Assembly (NCBI RefSeq): GCF_004369205.1
Contig: NZ_QFGA01000001.1
Location: forward strand, 2,232,001-2,296,000
DNA from: Pelotomaculum schinkii
GTDB taxonomy: Bacteria; Bacillota; Desulfotomaculia; Desulfotomaculales; Pelotomaculaceae
Length of the DNA stretch: 64,000 bases
Direction of reading: 5' to 3'
This document shows positions 35,099 through 44,274 of the stretch, one piece after another. How positions within the stretch are numbered: the stretch's first letter is position 1; each line of letters begins with the position of its first letter. The notes beneath the pieces were generated by a model. That model was not told where the DNA came from and made no database searches. It was given only the letters and a program-made list of their open reading frames with translations. Both the position numbers and the translations under genes were made by a program.

Positions 35099-35850
35099 AG
35101 TCCCACCTCCGCTTCTACCGGAAATGCCGCCAGATCCGCAGCGGCATTCCTCTGGCTTAATACCGGAGCGTCGTTGATAATGTGACCATCCTTGATCATA
35201 ACTAAACGCCGGCAGTAAAGTGAGATTTCCTGATCATGGGTAACTACCACCACGGTTATCCCTTTTTCTTGATTCAGCCTCTGCATAACCCCAATAATCT
35301 CTATGCTTGTTTTTGAATCCAGGGCTCCGGTGGGTTCATCCGCCAGGATCAAAGAAGGGTTGTTTACCAGAGAACGGGCAATGGCGACTCTTTGCTGCTG
35401 ACCTCCTGACATCTGGTTGGGATAGTGGTTAAAATATTTTGAGAGGCCGACCCATCTCAAGGCATCTTTGGCCCTGGCTGCCATTTCTTTCTTATCTACT
35501 CCGGCATAGATCATGGGTAGTTGAACATTAGCGCCTACGGTCATCCTGCCCAAAAGGTTGAAACCCTGAAACACAAAACCAAGCTTTCTTTTACGGATGT
35601 CAGCCAACTGACTCTTATCTAATTCGGATACATTCTCACCATCGATACAATATGTACCTTCAGTAGGCTTATCCAGGCAGCCCAAAATATTTAACAGCGT
35701 GCTCTTGCCAGATCCGGAGGAACCCATTATCGCAACCATTTCTCCCTGCTTGATGGTTAAATCTATACCCCGCAAAGCGAAGACCTTGTTTTCCCCCATA
35801 TCATATATTTTCTTAATGCCTTTTAGTTCAATAGTAGTTTTATCCGGCAT
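35095..35850 (-). CDS. MacB/LolD-type ABC transporter ATPase
   Basis: 251 residues: Walker A GSSGSGKSTLLN, Q-loop VFQGFNLL, signature MSGGQQQRVAIARSL, Walker B LILADEPTGALD, and H-loop VTHDQE. The spacing and the ADEPTGALD box are typical of the YknY/MacB/LolD group. It is the middle gene of the efflux operon. Confidence 0.93.
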   Translation of the reverse strand: MPDKTTIELKGIKKIYDMGENKVFALRGIDLTIKQGEMVAIMGSSGSGKSTLLNILGCLDKPTEGTYCIDGENVSELDKSQLADIRKRKLGFVFQGFNLLGRMTVGANVQLPMIYAGVDKKEMAARAKDALRWVGLSKYFNHYPNQMSGGQQQRVAIARSLVNNPSLILADEPTGALDSKTSIEIIGVMQRLNQEKGITVVVVTHDQEISLYCRRLVMIKDGHIINDAPVLSQRNAAADLAAFPVEAEVGL

Positions 35851-35956
35851 ACGGCACCACCATTCAATAATAGATTACTCACATCGTAAGCGGCGTCAAC
35901 GGAGGATGTATGACAGAAGCCAAAATGGTCTTCAGATTAGTTTGACAGATTGCTGA

Positions 35957-37489
35957 TTAGGGTCCTCCCGGGGGTGGGCCACCGCCCATCATGCCGCCGC
36001 CCTGGTTACTCCTGGTACTGCTATTAGAAGTAGAAGTTGAAGTTGAAGTTGAAGTCTGGCTGAGAGAGCCAACTACAACTGTTTCTCCTTCGTTAAGGCC
36101 GTTTACAACTTCATAATTGCTTAAGTCTGACATTCCCAGGGTCACCTGTCTCGGTTCCGGTTGTCCTGACTGGCCCATCACCAAAATCGTCGATTGCTGA
36201 TCCTTGGAACTTGTTGCAGCGCCGGCAGCCCCATTACTGCTACTGCTACCGCTAGCGGCGCCTGCGCCTGCACCGCTGGTTTGTTTATTATTTTGAATTT
36301 GGCTGTTGCCGCCTTCAATATTTGCCGGTTTTGCGGCCCCGCTCTGACCTAGTGTGTTGAGGTAATTTGCAGCATAGGTTACGGCCGCTTTGGAAATGAT
36401 GAGGGTATTTTCTTGTCTTTCAACAATGATGGTTACGTCTGCAGGCATCCCCGCTTTTAACCCCTGCTGGTTATCATCAATTTGGATGATAACATCATAA
36501 AGCTGGACGTTGGACGACGTATATGCCTGCGGGGCTACACTGCTGATCTGACCTGTAAAGGTTGTATTGGGAAAGGAATTAACTGTAAATTCAACCTTTT
36601 GGCCAACCTGTGTCTTGCCGATGTCTGCTTCATTCACCTGTGCGGTTACCTGCAAAGCCTCCGAGATAACAACCATGAACCCGCTGGACCCGCTGGTGCT
36701 GTTGTTGTTGGCCGTAGCCCGTTGCCCTACTGCGCCGTTTATCTCACTAACGATACCATTAATGGGGCTTGTCATCGTGGCTCCTGTCAAATCAATTCTA
36801 GCCGCTTGCAACTGCGCCTGGCTGCTCGCCAACTTTGCCTCGGCTGATTTAATATCCTCCGCCTTGCTGCCTGACAGCAGCGCTTTGTAAGCTTCCTGCG
36901 CTTTTATTAAATTACCTTCGGCATTGGCATAACTTGCTTGATATGTTTCAAGATCTGTCTGGGATAATGCTTCCGCCTCAGCCAGTTTCTGATTGCGCTC
37001 CAGGTTAGACTTGGCCTGGTCATACGACGCCTGGGCTATCTGCACACTGGCCTCGGCCTCCCGCAATTCCTCCTGGGTGGAGCCTTGTTGCAGCAATTCC
37101 AAACTGGCACTGGACTGATCCACGCTTGCTACAGCCTGTGTCACCGACAATTCCAGGTTTTCACTGTCCTGATCGGCCAGCACCTGACCGGGTGTTACAT
37201 GATCTCCTACCTTGACATAAATATTTTTAATTATTTCAGCGTTTTTAAAGGACAGGGAAACCGTGCTTACCGGCTCGACCGTGCCGCTTGCCGAGATGGT
37301 GTTGGTTATTGAGCCTTTTTTAACGTTTTCAGTAAGATAACCTCCCGACGCTTTTTTTGAGTTGCCCAGTAAGAAATATCCCGCCAATGCAATAACCACA
37401 ATGATTAAGACGCCTAACAGCTTTTTTCTCTTATAGAATACAGGAGGCAAACTGAATTTTTTTATTCCATGATTGAGTGTGTTTTCCAC
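35957..37489 (-). CDS. MacA-like membrane fusion (adaptor) protein
   Basis: 510 residues: one N-terminal membrane anchor at about residues 27-47, a split lipoyl domain (GTVEPVSTVSL, ATMTSPINGIVSEINGAVG), an Ala/Gln/Glu-rich coiled-coil hairpin in between, and a beta-barrel domain. The C-terminal third has Ser/Gly/Ala-rich inserts and ends in a Ser-Thr repeat plus a Gly/Met/Pro-rich tail, unusual for the family. It is the first gene of the efflux operon, about 110 bases after a six-box 11-bp repeat array. Confidence 0.9.
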   Translation of the reverse strand: MENTLNHGIKKFSLPPVFYKRKKLLGVLIIVVIALAGYFLLGNSKKASGGYLTENVKKGSITNTISASGTVEPVSTVSLSFKNAEIIKNIYVKVGDHVTPGQVLADQDSENLELSVTQAVASVDQSSASLELLQQGSTQEELREAEASVQIAQASYDQAKSNLERNQKLAEAEALSQTDLETYQASYANAEGNLIKAQEAYKALLSGSKAEDIKSAEAKLASSQAQLQAARIDLTGATMTSPINGIVSEINGAVGQRATANNNSTSGSSGFMVVISEALQVTAQVNEADIGKTQVGQKVEFTVNSFPNTTFTGQISSVAPQAYTSSNVQLYDVIIQIDDNQQGLKAGMPADVTIIVERQENTLIISKAAVTYAANYLNTLGQSGAAKPANIEGGNSQIQNNKQTSGAGAGAASGSSSSNGAAGAATSSKDQQSTILVMGQSGQPEPRQVTLGMSDLSNYEVVNGLNEGETVVVGSLSQTSTSTSTSTSNSSTRSNQGGGMMGGGPPPGGP

Positions 37490-37602
37490 TGTCTTATTCC
37501 CCCTTCAGACATAGTCGTTGTCCTTACCATCTCATTGTGATGTTCATCCTTTCACGTATTATGTATGTCCAGGCCTATTTTCTTAAAATGATATGCGCTT
37601 TA

Positions 37603-37663
37603 ACTGAATTTCCCCTTAATGGTAACTGAGTGTTGATTGAATAATAGCTGAATATATGCTGAA
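37603..37663 (-). promoter_or_regulatory. 11-bp-period direct-repeat array (6 boxes) before the macA-like gene
   Basis: Minus-strand boxes TTCAGC, TTCAGC, TTCAAT, CTCAGT, TTAAGG and TTCAGT with exactly five bases between each. Box order and degeneracy mirror the array at 12600-12660. Confidence 0.78.
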
Positions 37664-37670
37664 AGAAAAA

Positions 37671-37708
37671 ACGGCATTCACACACGATAGATCGTGCATA
37701 AATGCCGT
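37671..37708 (-). terminator. Intrinsic terminator after the histidine kinase gene
   Basis: Stem ACGGCA / TGCCGT with an inner ACGAT / ATCGT pair, then TTTTTT on the minus strand. Similar to the hairpin at 12714-12752. Confidence 0.75.
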
Positions 37709-37726
37709 TTCGTTGGAGCTTTCCGG

Positions 37727-39238
37727 TTATGCGGGCAGCCAGACATGAAATGTAGCGCCCTCTCCCTCCCGGCTTACAACGCTAATGGTTCCGCCGTGAG
37801 CGCTTATAATGGATTTGGTAATTGCCAGGCCTAAACCGGCTCCGCCATATTTGCGCGTCCGGGAGGAATCACTGCGGTAAAAACGATCAAATACGTGGGC
37901 GAGATGGGGCTCACTGATCCCCGGCCCATTATCTTCAACGGATAATTGCACACCATTGTGAATTCCAAATAATGAGATCCGGATATGCCCTTTTTCAGGA
38001 TCTGTGTGCTGCACCGCGTTTTGAAACAGATTCAGGATCACCTGTTTCATTTTATCCGTATCATATTTGCATTTTAGGTTCGGTTCTATATTCAAGTCCA
38101 GTTTTCTGCCGCCGGCCAGAATACGCAGTTGCGGCTCCATATCCCGGATAACGTTATCGAGCGCGCCTTCCGTAAGCTCAATGCGCGGCGTGCGGTCGAG
38201 TTTGGCCAGGAGAATCAACGCATGTACCAATTTATTAAGGCGTTCCGATTCGCTGTGCATGCTTTTTAATGATTTATACAACTGCTCCGGTTGATTGGCC
38301 GCGCCGCGGAGCAGTACCTCCAAAAATCCGTGAATGGAGGTCAGCGGCGTCCGCAACTCATGAGAGGCGTCAGCGATAAAACGGCGCATCTGTTCTTTGG
38401 TCTCTCTTTCCGCTGCAAAGGAAGCTTCCAACCGTTCCAGCATGCCGTTAAAGGATTCCGCCAAACGGTCAATTTCCAGCTGCCCTTGCCGGGTGGGAAA
38501 ACGCCTGGCTAAATTCCCGGCGTCGATTTGCTCCGCGGTATCCACCATGTTGGATAAGGGGACCAGCGTTCTTTTCAGGAGCGGTAAAAAGCCAAGCAGG
38601 CCAAACAGCAGGGCAATGAGGGAAAGCAACAAAAAAATCAGTAGTTGACGGACAAGCAGCTCCTTGAGCGGAGCTGTAAAAGTACTTACCTGAACGACGC
38701 CAAGCGCCTGTCCGGGTTCTGAAAAAACCGGCTGCAAGACCAATAATTGTTCCGAGCCTCCAGCGCCGACAATTTTATAATTCGGCCATGGTCTTTTCTT
38801 CCTGACATCCAAATTCTCTTGCCCGGAGAACTCTTCTTCGACTGGATTTCTCATTATTCTTCTCTTCATGACATCCAAATACTCTTGCGCATCCAATTTC
38901 GGAGTGCTTCCGCTGTCGGGACCGCTGGAGAATATGGAATAGTTGCCCTGCAGATCAATAAATGCCAGGTTTTCCTCAGGGGTCAAGAAACGAGGCGGAC
39001 GTAAATCGCCATATTCCTGGCTTGTACCGGGATGCTGCCAGACATCGGGAGAAATAGACATGATCTGGCTCTGCATGCTGGAAGCTTTATTTCTGTAAAT
39101 AACCTCCCGCATAAAAACATATTGCAGCAAACCAATGAGCGCCAGTAAAACGGCAAGGATCAGCAGTGAGCGGGATAATAGTTGAATCCGGAGTGAATTA
39201 AAAACAAAAAAAGAACGATCGTTTCCCTTTTGCTTCAT
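37727..39238 (-). CDS. HAMP-domain sensor histidine kinase
   Basis: 503 residues: helix 1 at about 17-40, an extracytoplasmic domain, helix 2 near 190-215, HAMP, then a HisKA box FIADASHELRTPLTSIHGFL and HATPase boxes (NLFQNAVQH, VEDNGPGI, GGAGLGLAI). The ATG overlaps the TGA of the response-regulator gene (ATGA). It phosphorylates that regulator, whose targets are proposed to include the macA operon directly downstream. Confidence 0.93.
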   Translation of the reverse strand: MKQKGNDRSFFVFNSLRIQLLSRSLLILAVLLALIGLLQYVFMREVIYRNKASSMQSQIMSISPDVWQHPGTSQEYGDLRPPRFLTPEENLAFIDLQGNYSIFSSGPDSGSTPKLDAQEYLDVMKRRIMRNPVEEEFSGQENLDVRKKRPWPNYKIVGAGGSEQLLVLQPVFSEPGQALGVVQVSTFTAPLKELLVRQLLIFLLLSLIALLFGLLGFLPLLKRTLVPLSNMVDTAEQIDAGNLARRFPTRQGQLEIDRLAESFNGMLERLEASFAAERETKEQMRRFIADASHELRTPLTSIHGFLEVLLRGAANQPEQLYKSLKSMHSESERLNKLVHALILLAKLDRTPRIELTEGALDNVIRDMEPQLRILAGGRKLDLNIEPNLKCKYDTDKMKQVILNLFQNAVQHTDPEKGHIRISLFGIHNGVQLSVEDNGPGISEPHLAHVFDRFYRSDSSRTRKYGGAGLGLAITKSIISAHGGTISVVSREGEGATFHVWLPA

Positions 39239-39918
39239 GACAGATCGATCCGGTAGCCGGAACCGCGCAAGGTCCGTATTAATTGATGGTCTTTGTCGTT
39301 TAATTTGTCCCGCAAGGAGCGGATATACACCTCAACAATGTTTTCCTCTCCTCCGAAATCATATCCCCATACTTTATCCAAAATCATCGTTTTGCTTAAA
39401 ACCAATCCGTGATTGAGAACCAGAAATTTAAGGAGTTGATATTCCGTTGGAGACAGTTCCAAAACCCGGTCCTTAAGGCGGATTTCCTTACGGCGGTCAT
39501 CAATATGAAACGACCCGATCACTACTTCCCCAAACAAGTTTGGGAATTGATTGCGAATTCGGGCATAAATTCTGGCGAGCAGTTCCTCAAAACTGAATGG
39601 TTTTACCATGTAATCATCGGCCCCGAGCGTAAGCCCCTTCACCCGGTCATCCACTTCATCCTTGGCCGTCAGCATAATCACCGCCACGTTCTCCGATTTT
39701 TTGATCATCCGGCACACTTCAAAACCATCCATGCCGGGCATCATAACGTCGAGTATAACGACATGCGGCTGAAATTGCTTCAGCAAGGTAATGGCTGTCA
39801 TGCCGTCCTGGGCGGTCTGCACTTCAAACCCTTCATTTTGCAGGCCGAGCTCCAAAAACTGCAATATATTCGGTTCATCATCTACTAATAGTATTTTGAT
39901 CCCCTTCAATTGTTGCAT
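39235..39918 (-). CDS. OmpR/PhoB-family response regulator
   Basis: Receiver domain with ILLVDDEPN, the phospho-acceptor Asp in VVILDVMMPG and YMVKPF, then a winged helix with VWGYDFGGEENIVEVYIRSLRDKL. The ATG at 39918 (MQQLKGIKILL) has AGGTGG upstream and gives the normal 227-residue size; a longer frame to 40017 is unlikely to be translated. A four-box 11-bp array lies about 130 bases upstream, consistent with autoregulation, and makes this regulator the best candidate to bind all five arrays. Confidence 0.92.
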   Translation of the reverse strand: MQQLKGIKILLVDDEPNILQFLELGLQNEGFEVQTAQDGMTAITLLKQFQPHVVILDVMMPGMDGFEVCRMIKKSENVAVIMLTAKDEVDDRVKGLTLGADDYMVKPFSFEELLARIYARIRNQFPNLFGEVVIGSFHIDDRRKEIRLKDRVLELSPTEYQLLKFLVLNHGLVLSKTMILDKVWGYDFGGEENIVEVYIRSLRDKLNDKDHQLIRTLRGSGYRIDLS

Positions 39919-40049
39919 GCCTGACCTACCACCTTTATACACATTAACCAAATAGCATCCACCCAGAACCTTCGCGCTGTGAACATTCCCTGAAGGGGTA
40001 TGTTCCCGTTCCAGCATTCTTCTCCCCTATTAATATTATCCTTGCAATA

Positions 40050-40088
40050 CCTGAAAACGTACTGAATGAAAACTGAAAATTAGTTGAA
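40050..40088 (-). promoter_or_regulatory. 11-bp-period direct-repeat array (4 boxes) before the response regulator
   Basis: Minus-strand boxes TTCAAC, TTCAGT, TTCAGT and TTCAGG at exact 11-bp period, between the glnS terminator and the response-regulator start. Confidence 0.75.
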
Positions 40089-40102
40089 TCTTAGAATTGG
40101 CA

Positions 40103-40136
40103 AAGGGGTTATCGTAAATCAAGACGATAACCCCTT
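40103..40136 (-). terminator. Intrinsic terminator after glnS
   Basis: 13-bp stem AAGGGGTTATCGT with an 8-base loop, about 75 bases after the glnS stop. Confidence 0.75.
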
Positions 40137-40210
40137 CAATATATATGCATATTAATGCACAATACAAAAACAATCCATAGACTATTTGATATGAGCCGCG
40201 ATCATTTCTG

Positions 40211-41968
40211 TTACTGTCCATCCTGCCTGGCTTTCTGAATTTTAGCCCAGGTATCCTTCAATGAAACAATCCGGTTGAAAACCGGTTTTGTTTTTGTTGA
40301 ATCAACAGTATCCACACAGAAGAAGCCGTTGCGCAGAAACTGGTAGCGGCTGCCGGGCGCCGCTCCCGACAGGCTCCGTTCAAGCATGCAGGAGGTCAGC
40401 TTCATCAGCGAGTCCGGGTTGACGCAGGCTCTGAAGTCCTTTTCCTCATCCGGGTTTTCTTTTAAAAAGAGATGGTCGTACAAACGCACTTCGGCTGGCA
40501 TGGCATGGCCCGCCGAAACCCAGTGCAGCGTTCCCTTAACCTTGCGGGAACTGGCCGCGCTGCCGCTCTTTGTTTCCGGATCGTAGGTGCAGTGCACCTC
40601 AAGCGCCTCACCGGATTTTTCGTCCTTCACCACCGACTCACACCGGATAATGTAAGCGTTCTTCAAGCGCACCTCCTGTCCGGGTGCGAGCCGGAAAAAT
40701 TTCTTGGGCGGATTTTCCATAAAATCTTCCTGCTCAATATACAGCTCCCTGGAAAAGGGTAGTTTGCGCGAGCCCAGGCCTGGATTTTCCGGGTTGTATT
40801 CGGCCTCCAGCTCCTCGACCCGCCCCTCCGGATAGTTGTCAATAACCACCTTCAGCGGCCTTAAGACACCCATCACGCGCGGCACACTAGAGTTTAAATC
40901 TTCCCGGATGCAGTGCTCAAGCATGGCGATATCGACCATGCTGTTGCTTTTGGCCACCCCGATCCGATCGCAGAAGTCACGTATTGATTCCGGCGTGTAG
41001 CCCCTCCTGCGCAGTCCCGATATGGTGGGCATGCGCGGGTCGTCCCAGCCGCTTACAAAGCCCTCTTCCACCAGCATGCGGAGCTTCCGCTTGCTCATCA
41101 CGGTGTAGGTGAGGTTCAAGCGGGCGAACTCGATCTGCTGGGAATGATAAATGCCTAGAGTATCCAGCGTCCAATCGTACAGTGGGCGGTGGTCTTCAAA
41201 CTCCAGCGTGCAAATGGAGTGGGTGATCCTTTCCAGCGAATCCGAAATTGGATGGGCGTAATCGTACATCGGATAGATGAGCCACTTGTCGCCGGTCCGG
41301 TGATGAGTAGCCCGCAGTATGCGGTAGAGCACCGGATCCCGCATGTTCAGGTTCGGAGAAGCCATGTCAATTTTAGCCCGCAGGACACGCGAACCATCCG
41401 GAAACTCACCCGCCCGCATCCGCTCAAACAGGTCCAGGTTCTCCTCCACTGACCGGTCGCGGTAGGGGCTTTCCTTGCCCGGTTCCGTCAGGGTGCCGCG
41501 GTACTCTTTAATTTCCTCCGCGCTCAGGTCGCATACATAGGCTTTACCGGCCTTAATCAGCTGCACCGCGTAATCATACAGCTGGTCAAAGTAGTCGGAG
41601 GCGTAGAACATCCGGTCATCCCAGTCAAAGCCGAGCCACCGCACATCTGCCTTGATCGAATCGACATATTCGACCTCCTCCTTGGCGGGGTTGGTGTCAT
41701 CAAACCGCAAATTGGTGATGCCCCCGTTTCTGGCGGCAATACCGAAGTTGAGGCAGATGGATTTGGCGTGACCGATATGAAGATAGCCGTTCGGCTCGGG
41801 TGGAAAGCGGGTATGGACCCGCCCGTTGTATTTGTTGGTACTGAAATCATCATTAATAATGTTCTGGATAAAGTTTGCCTCCAGCGCGGAAGGTTCCGCA
41901 AAACCTTCCCTGGCCAGCTCGTCATTTTTCTTGATCATGCCGCTTGTTTCTGTCTTAGGCGTGCCCAT
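40211..41968 (-). CDS. glnS: Glutaminyl-tRNA synthetase
   Basis: 585 residues of class I GlnRS: HIGH box in [21 protein letters not shown], the VMSKRK box near residue 290, and the two C-terminal anticodon-binding beta-barrels. The size is slightly above the E. coli enzyme. It charges tRNA-Gln directly. Most Firmicutes instead use the GatCAB route, but GlnRS occurs in some Clostridia, so this fits a known transfer pattern. It is a single-gene unit with a strong terminator. Confidence 0.95.
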   Translation of the reverse strand: MGTPKTETSGMIKKNDELAREGFAEPSALEANFIQNIINDDFSTNKYNGRVHTRFPPEPNGYLHIGHAKSICLNFGIAARNGGITNLRFDDTNPAKEEVEYVDSIKADVRWLGFDWDDRMFYASDYFDQLYDYAVQLIKAGKAYVCDLSAEEIKEYRGTLTEPGKESPYRDRSVEENLDLFERMRAGEFPDGSRVLRAKIDMASPNLNMRDPVLYRILRATHHRTGDKWLIYPMYDYAHPISDSLERITHSICTLEFEDHRPLYDWTLDTLGIYHSQQIEFARLNLTYTVMSKRKLRMLVEEGFVSGWDDPRMPTISGLRRRGYTPESIRDFCDRIGVAKSNSMVDIAMLEHCIREDLNSSVPRVMGVLRPLKVVIDNYPEGRVEELEAEYNPENPGLGSRKLPFSRELYIEQEDFMENPPKKFFRLAPGQEVRLKNAYIIRCESVVKDEKSGEALEVHCTYDPETKSGSAASSRKVKGTLHWVSAGHAMPAEVRLYDHLFLKENPDEEKDFRACVNPDSLMKLTSCMLERSLSGAAPGSRYQFLRNGFFCVDTVDSTKTKPVFNRIVSLKDTWAKIQKARQDGQ

Positions 41969-42108
41969 ATAACTGTCGTTCCTTTCGCAATGGATTAACC
42001 GGTAACTCTTGGTTCATATTTCCACAGATTAACCAAAAATCCTCTTATTTATGCTTATTGCATACTTTAAGCAGAGATGAAACCACCGGGAGCAGGTTTT
42101 CCCATAGT

Positions 42109-42158
42109 AAAATCAAAGGGGATTCACACCATCGATGGTGTGAATCCCCTTTGATTTT
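42109..42158 (-). terminator. Very strong intrinsic terminator after the acidic repeat protein
   Basis: A perfect stem of 22 pairs with loop ATCGAT, A-rich on one side and T-rich on the other, so it can work in both directions. It lies 70 bases beyond the stop codon. Confidence 0.9.
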
Positions 42159-42227
42159 ATAACTACTCATCAAAATCTACTCTTTCAAGTTTCATATGTG
42201 GAGGTCATTTCCAATGTGTTATTCTTT

Positions 42228-43619
42228 CTAATACAGATCCCCGTCATCCACATCATAGTCAAAACTGTCCAGCAGGTCAGAGTCTTCATCATAAAAGTAA
42301 ACAGTAACAGTATCAAGGCGAATATCCGCATCATCATCAAAAGCGTCAGCAATTTCCTCGCAAATATCCGTTACATCACTATCAATACGGCTGCTGCTTA
42401 AGTATTCCCACTCCGAGGAAGCGTCGTCGTCAACCGCATCAAGATAAGCAGTAACACTTTCGTCGTCGTCATCATAAGAAATATCCATTGTGAATTCTAT
42501 GTCATCCACATAAAAACTGTCATCCTCAAGGCTGTCCAAAACATCTTCCAGATCGGAGTCCGAGCTGCCTCCCCGATAGTCTTCATCTTGAAATTCCACG
42601 TCAAGACTGTAGTCCCCGTCCTTATAGAATTCCACCAACACATCATCACTGTCAGTATCTATAATTTCTCCACTAACCACCGTATCATCCGATAATTCAT
42701 CCTGAATACTGCTTACCAGATCTTCAATCCAGTCCTCAATGTCACTGTCGTCCAACTCTTCCCACTCATCCCCATAGTCATCCAGGTCAACATTAATAGT
42801 CGCATCAATATCGCCTTCGTCGCCATCAAGACTGATGTCTTCAATATTTACATCTTCCAAATAGTCGTATTCGGATATTAAGGCATCTTCCAGATCGCTA
42901 ATTTCATCATCATCATCTTGAAATTCCACGTCAAGACTGTAGTCCCCGTCCTTATAGAATTCCACCAACACATCATCACTGTCAGTATCTATAATTTCTC
43001 CGCTAACCACCGTATCATCCGATAATTCATCCTGAATACTGCTTACCAGATCTTCAATCCAGTCCTCAATGTCACTGTCGTCCAACTCTTCCCACTCATC
43101 CCCATAGTCATCCAGGTCAACATTAATAGCCACATCAATATCGTCTTCGTCGCCATCAAGACTGATGTCTTCAATATTTACATCTTCCAAATAGTCGTAT
43201 CCGGATATTAAGGCATCTTCCAGATCGCTAATTTCATCATCATCTGCCTCAAGAGAGTCTATTGTATTTTTCAAACTCTCGATTTCAAGTTTAAGATCCT
43301 GGATTTCTTTTTCCTTTTGAGTTAATAAATCAGTTGTTGCACTATTCTCACCGGAAATTTTCACTGCTTTGATTGAATCAATCCATTCAACATTTTGGTT
43401 TAAGGCCTCAGACACCATTCGAATGGGAACAAAGGTTCTACCATTGTAAATAAATGGTTCCTCATTATCTTGCAAACTGACCGCATTGCCATTTACATAG
43501 AGCTGTATATCCACATAATCAACAGTGATTGGCTTTGTGGCTGTGGTAGCTTCCGCAGCCACGGTCATCAACAGTACTATAGCCAGTGACATCAACACTG
43601 TAATAATTCTTTTCTTCAT
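42228..43619 (-). CDS. Secreted, highly acidic repeat protein with a copper-amine-oxidase-like stalk domain
   Basis: 463 residues. A signal peptide (about residues 1-25, cleavage near AEA-TT) is followed by the stalk domain often called copper amine oxidase N-terminal (FIYNGRTFVPIRMVSEALNQNVEWI) and a short coiled coil (QKEKEIQDLKLEIESLK). Two nearly identical 110-residue repeats (each with DDYGDEWEELDDSDIEDWI) and a diverged third follow. Asp and Glu dominate, so the protein would bind cations such as calcium. The function is unknown. A four-box 11-bp repeat array lies upstream. Confidence 0.8.
   Translation of the reverse strand: MKKRIITVLMSLAIVLLMTVAAEATTATKPITVDYVDIQLYVNGNAVSLQDNEEPFIYNGRTFVPIRMVSEALNQNVEWIDSIKAVKISGENSATTDLLTQKEKEIQDLKLEIESLKNTIDSLEADDDEISDLEDALISGYDYLEDVNIEDISLDGDEDDIDVAINVDLDDYGDEWEELDDSDIEDWIEDLVSSIQDELSDDTVVSGEIIDTDSDDVLVEFYKDGDYSLDVEFQDDDDEISDLEDALISEYDYLEDVNIEDISLDGDEGDIDATINVDLDDYGDEWEELDDSDIEDWIEDLVSSIQDELSDDTVVSGEIIDTDSDDVLVEFYKDGDYSLDVEFQDEDYRGGSSDSDLEDVLDSLEDDSFYVDDIEFTMDISYDDDDESVTAYLDAVDDDASSEWEYLSSSRIDSDVTDICEEIADAFDDDADIRLDTVTVYFYDEDSDLLDSFDYDVDDGDLY
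42584..43243 (-). repeat. Tandem 330-bp duplication inside the acidic protein gene
   Basis: Units 42584-42913 and 42914-43243 differ at only about five positions by eye. They encode the two nearly identical 110-residue repeats. A third, diverged unit follows at 42228-42583. Confidence 0.9.
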
Positions 43620-43819
43620 TTTTTCAACTCCTCACAATAGCTTTTTTCTACTAACTAATTTCACTGTAAATCAGCCTAAAACCTTGGTTTGCTTAATATT
43701 ATCAGGCAGTGCACCCCCTGACATTTGGTAGTATTGAATACAAAAAACTTTTTCAGCAACTTCTCCTCAAAAAAGTTGCGAGAAAAATTTTAGCATTATA
43801 TTAACTTTACCTAAACAAA

Positions 43820-43858
43820 GGTGAATCCCAACTGAAAGGCAACTGAATATTTACTGAA
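43820..43858 (-). promoter_or_regulatory. 11-bp-period direct-repeat array (4 boxes) before the acidic protein gene
   Basis: Minus-strand boxes TTCAGT, TTCAGT, TTCAGT and TTCACC at exact 11-bp period, with a TATAAT 19 bases after the last box. Confidence 0.75.
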
Positions 43859-43943
43859 AAATATGGTGATGAAAGGTAATGAAGGCTTTTTATATGTTAA
43901 AACCTTCTAATGCCTCACTCCAAAACCAGCTAACAAACCAACA

Positions 43944-43974
43944 AAGGGATTCTACCTAAATAGTAAGAATCCCT
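43944..43974 (-). terminator. Hairpin beside the tRNA-Ser remnant
   Basis: AAGGGATTCT / AGAATCCCTT around an 11-base loop, between the acidic-protein promoter and the tRNA half gene. Probably the old tRNA terminator. Confidence 0.55.
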
Positions 43975-43997
43975 TGTACTTCATGATATTTATCTCG

Positions 43998-44056
43998 CGG
44001 AGAGGGTGGGATTCGAACCCACGAGACCGCTCATCACGATCTACTGGATTTCGAGT
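43998..44056 (-). pseudogene. 3' half of a tRNA-Ser gene
   Basis: On the minus strand the sequence from the anticodon loop (CTCGAAATCCAG) through the long variable arm (GATCG/CGGTC), the T arm (GTGGGTTCGAATCCCAC) and the acceptor end (CCTCTCCG) is tRNA-Ser-like. The 5' half is absent: the bases before the loop cannot pair with TCCAG. The break in the anticodon loop is typical of attachment-site scars of integrating elements. Confidence 0.75.
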
Positions 44057-44274
44057 TTTGTCAAAGCCCTTTCAATGATTTTAGAGACTTCTATTGACTG
44101 GCAAAACTTATTGCTTGTGACAGGTACCTTTATATGCGTAAAAAAATTCTTCTATTACCTTTCTTTGAATGGTGCATATGTAAAATATACGATATAAAAA
44201 GTAAAATATTATTTACATTTAGAGTAGTTTATAATACAATCTAAATTATAAAGTTCCAAAAGGAGGAAACTACT

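Noticed and set aside
37603-37663. CRISPR-like or minisatellite reading of the 11-bp arrays
   Set aside because: The period of 11 bp, hexamer core with variable spacers and placement before promoters fit response-regulator sites, not CRISPR or plain microsatellites.
40036-40221. Minus-strand frame of 61 residues between glnS and the response regulator
   Set aside because: It covers the glnS terminator and the 11-bp repeat array and has no ribosome site.
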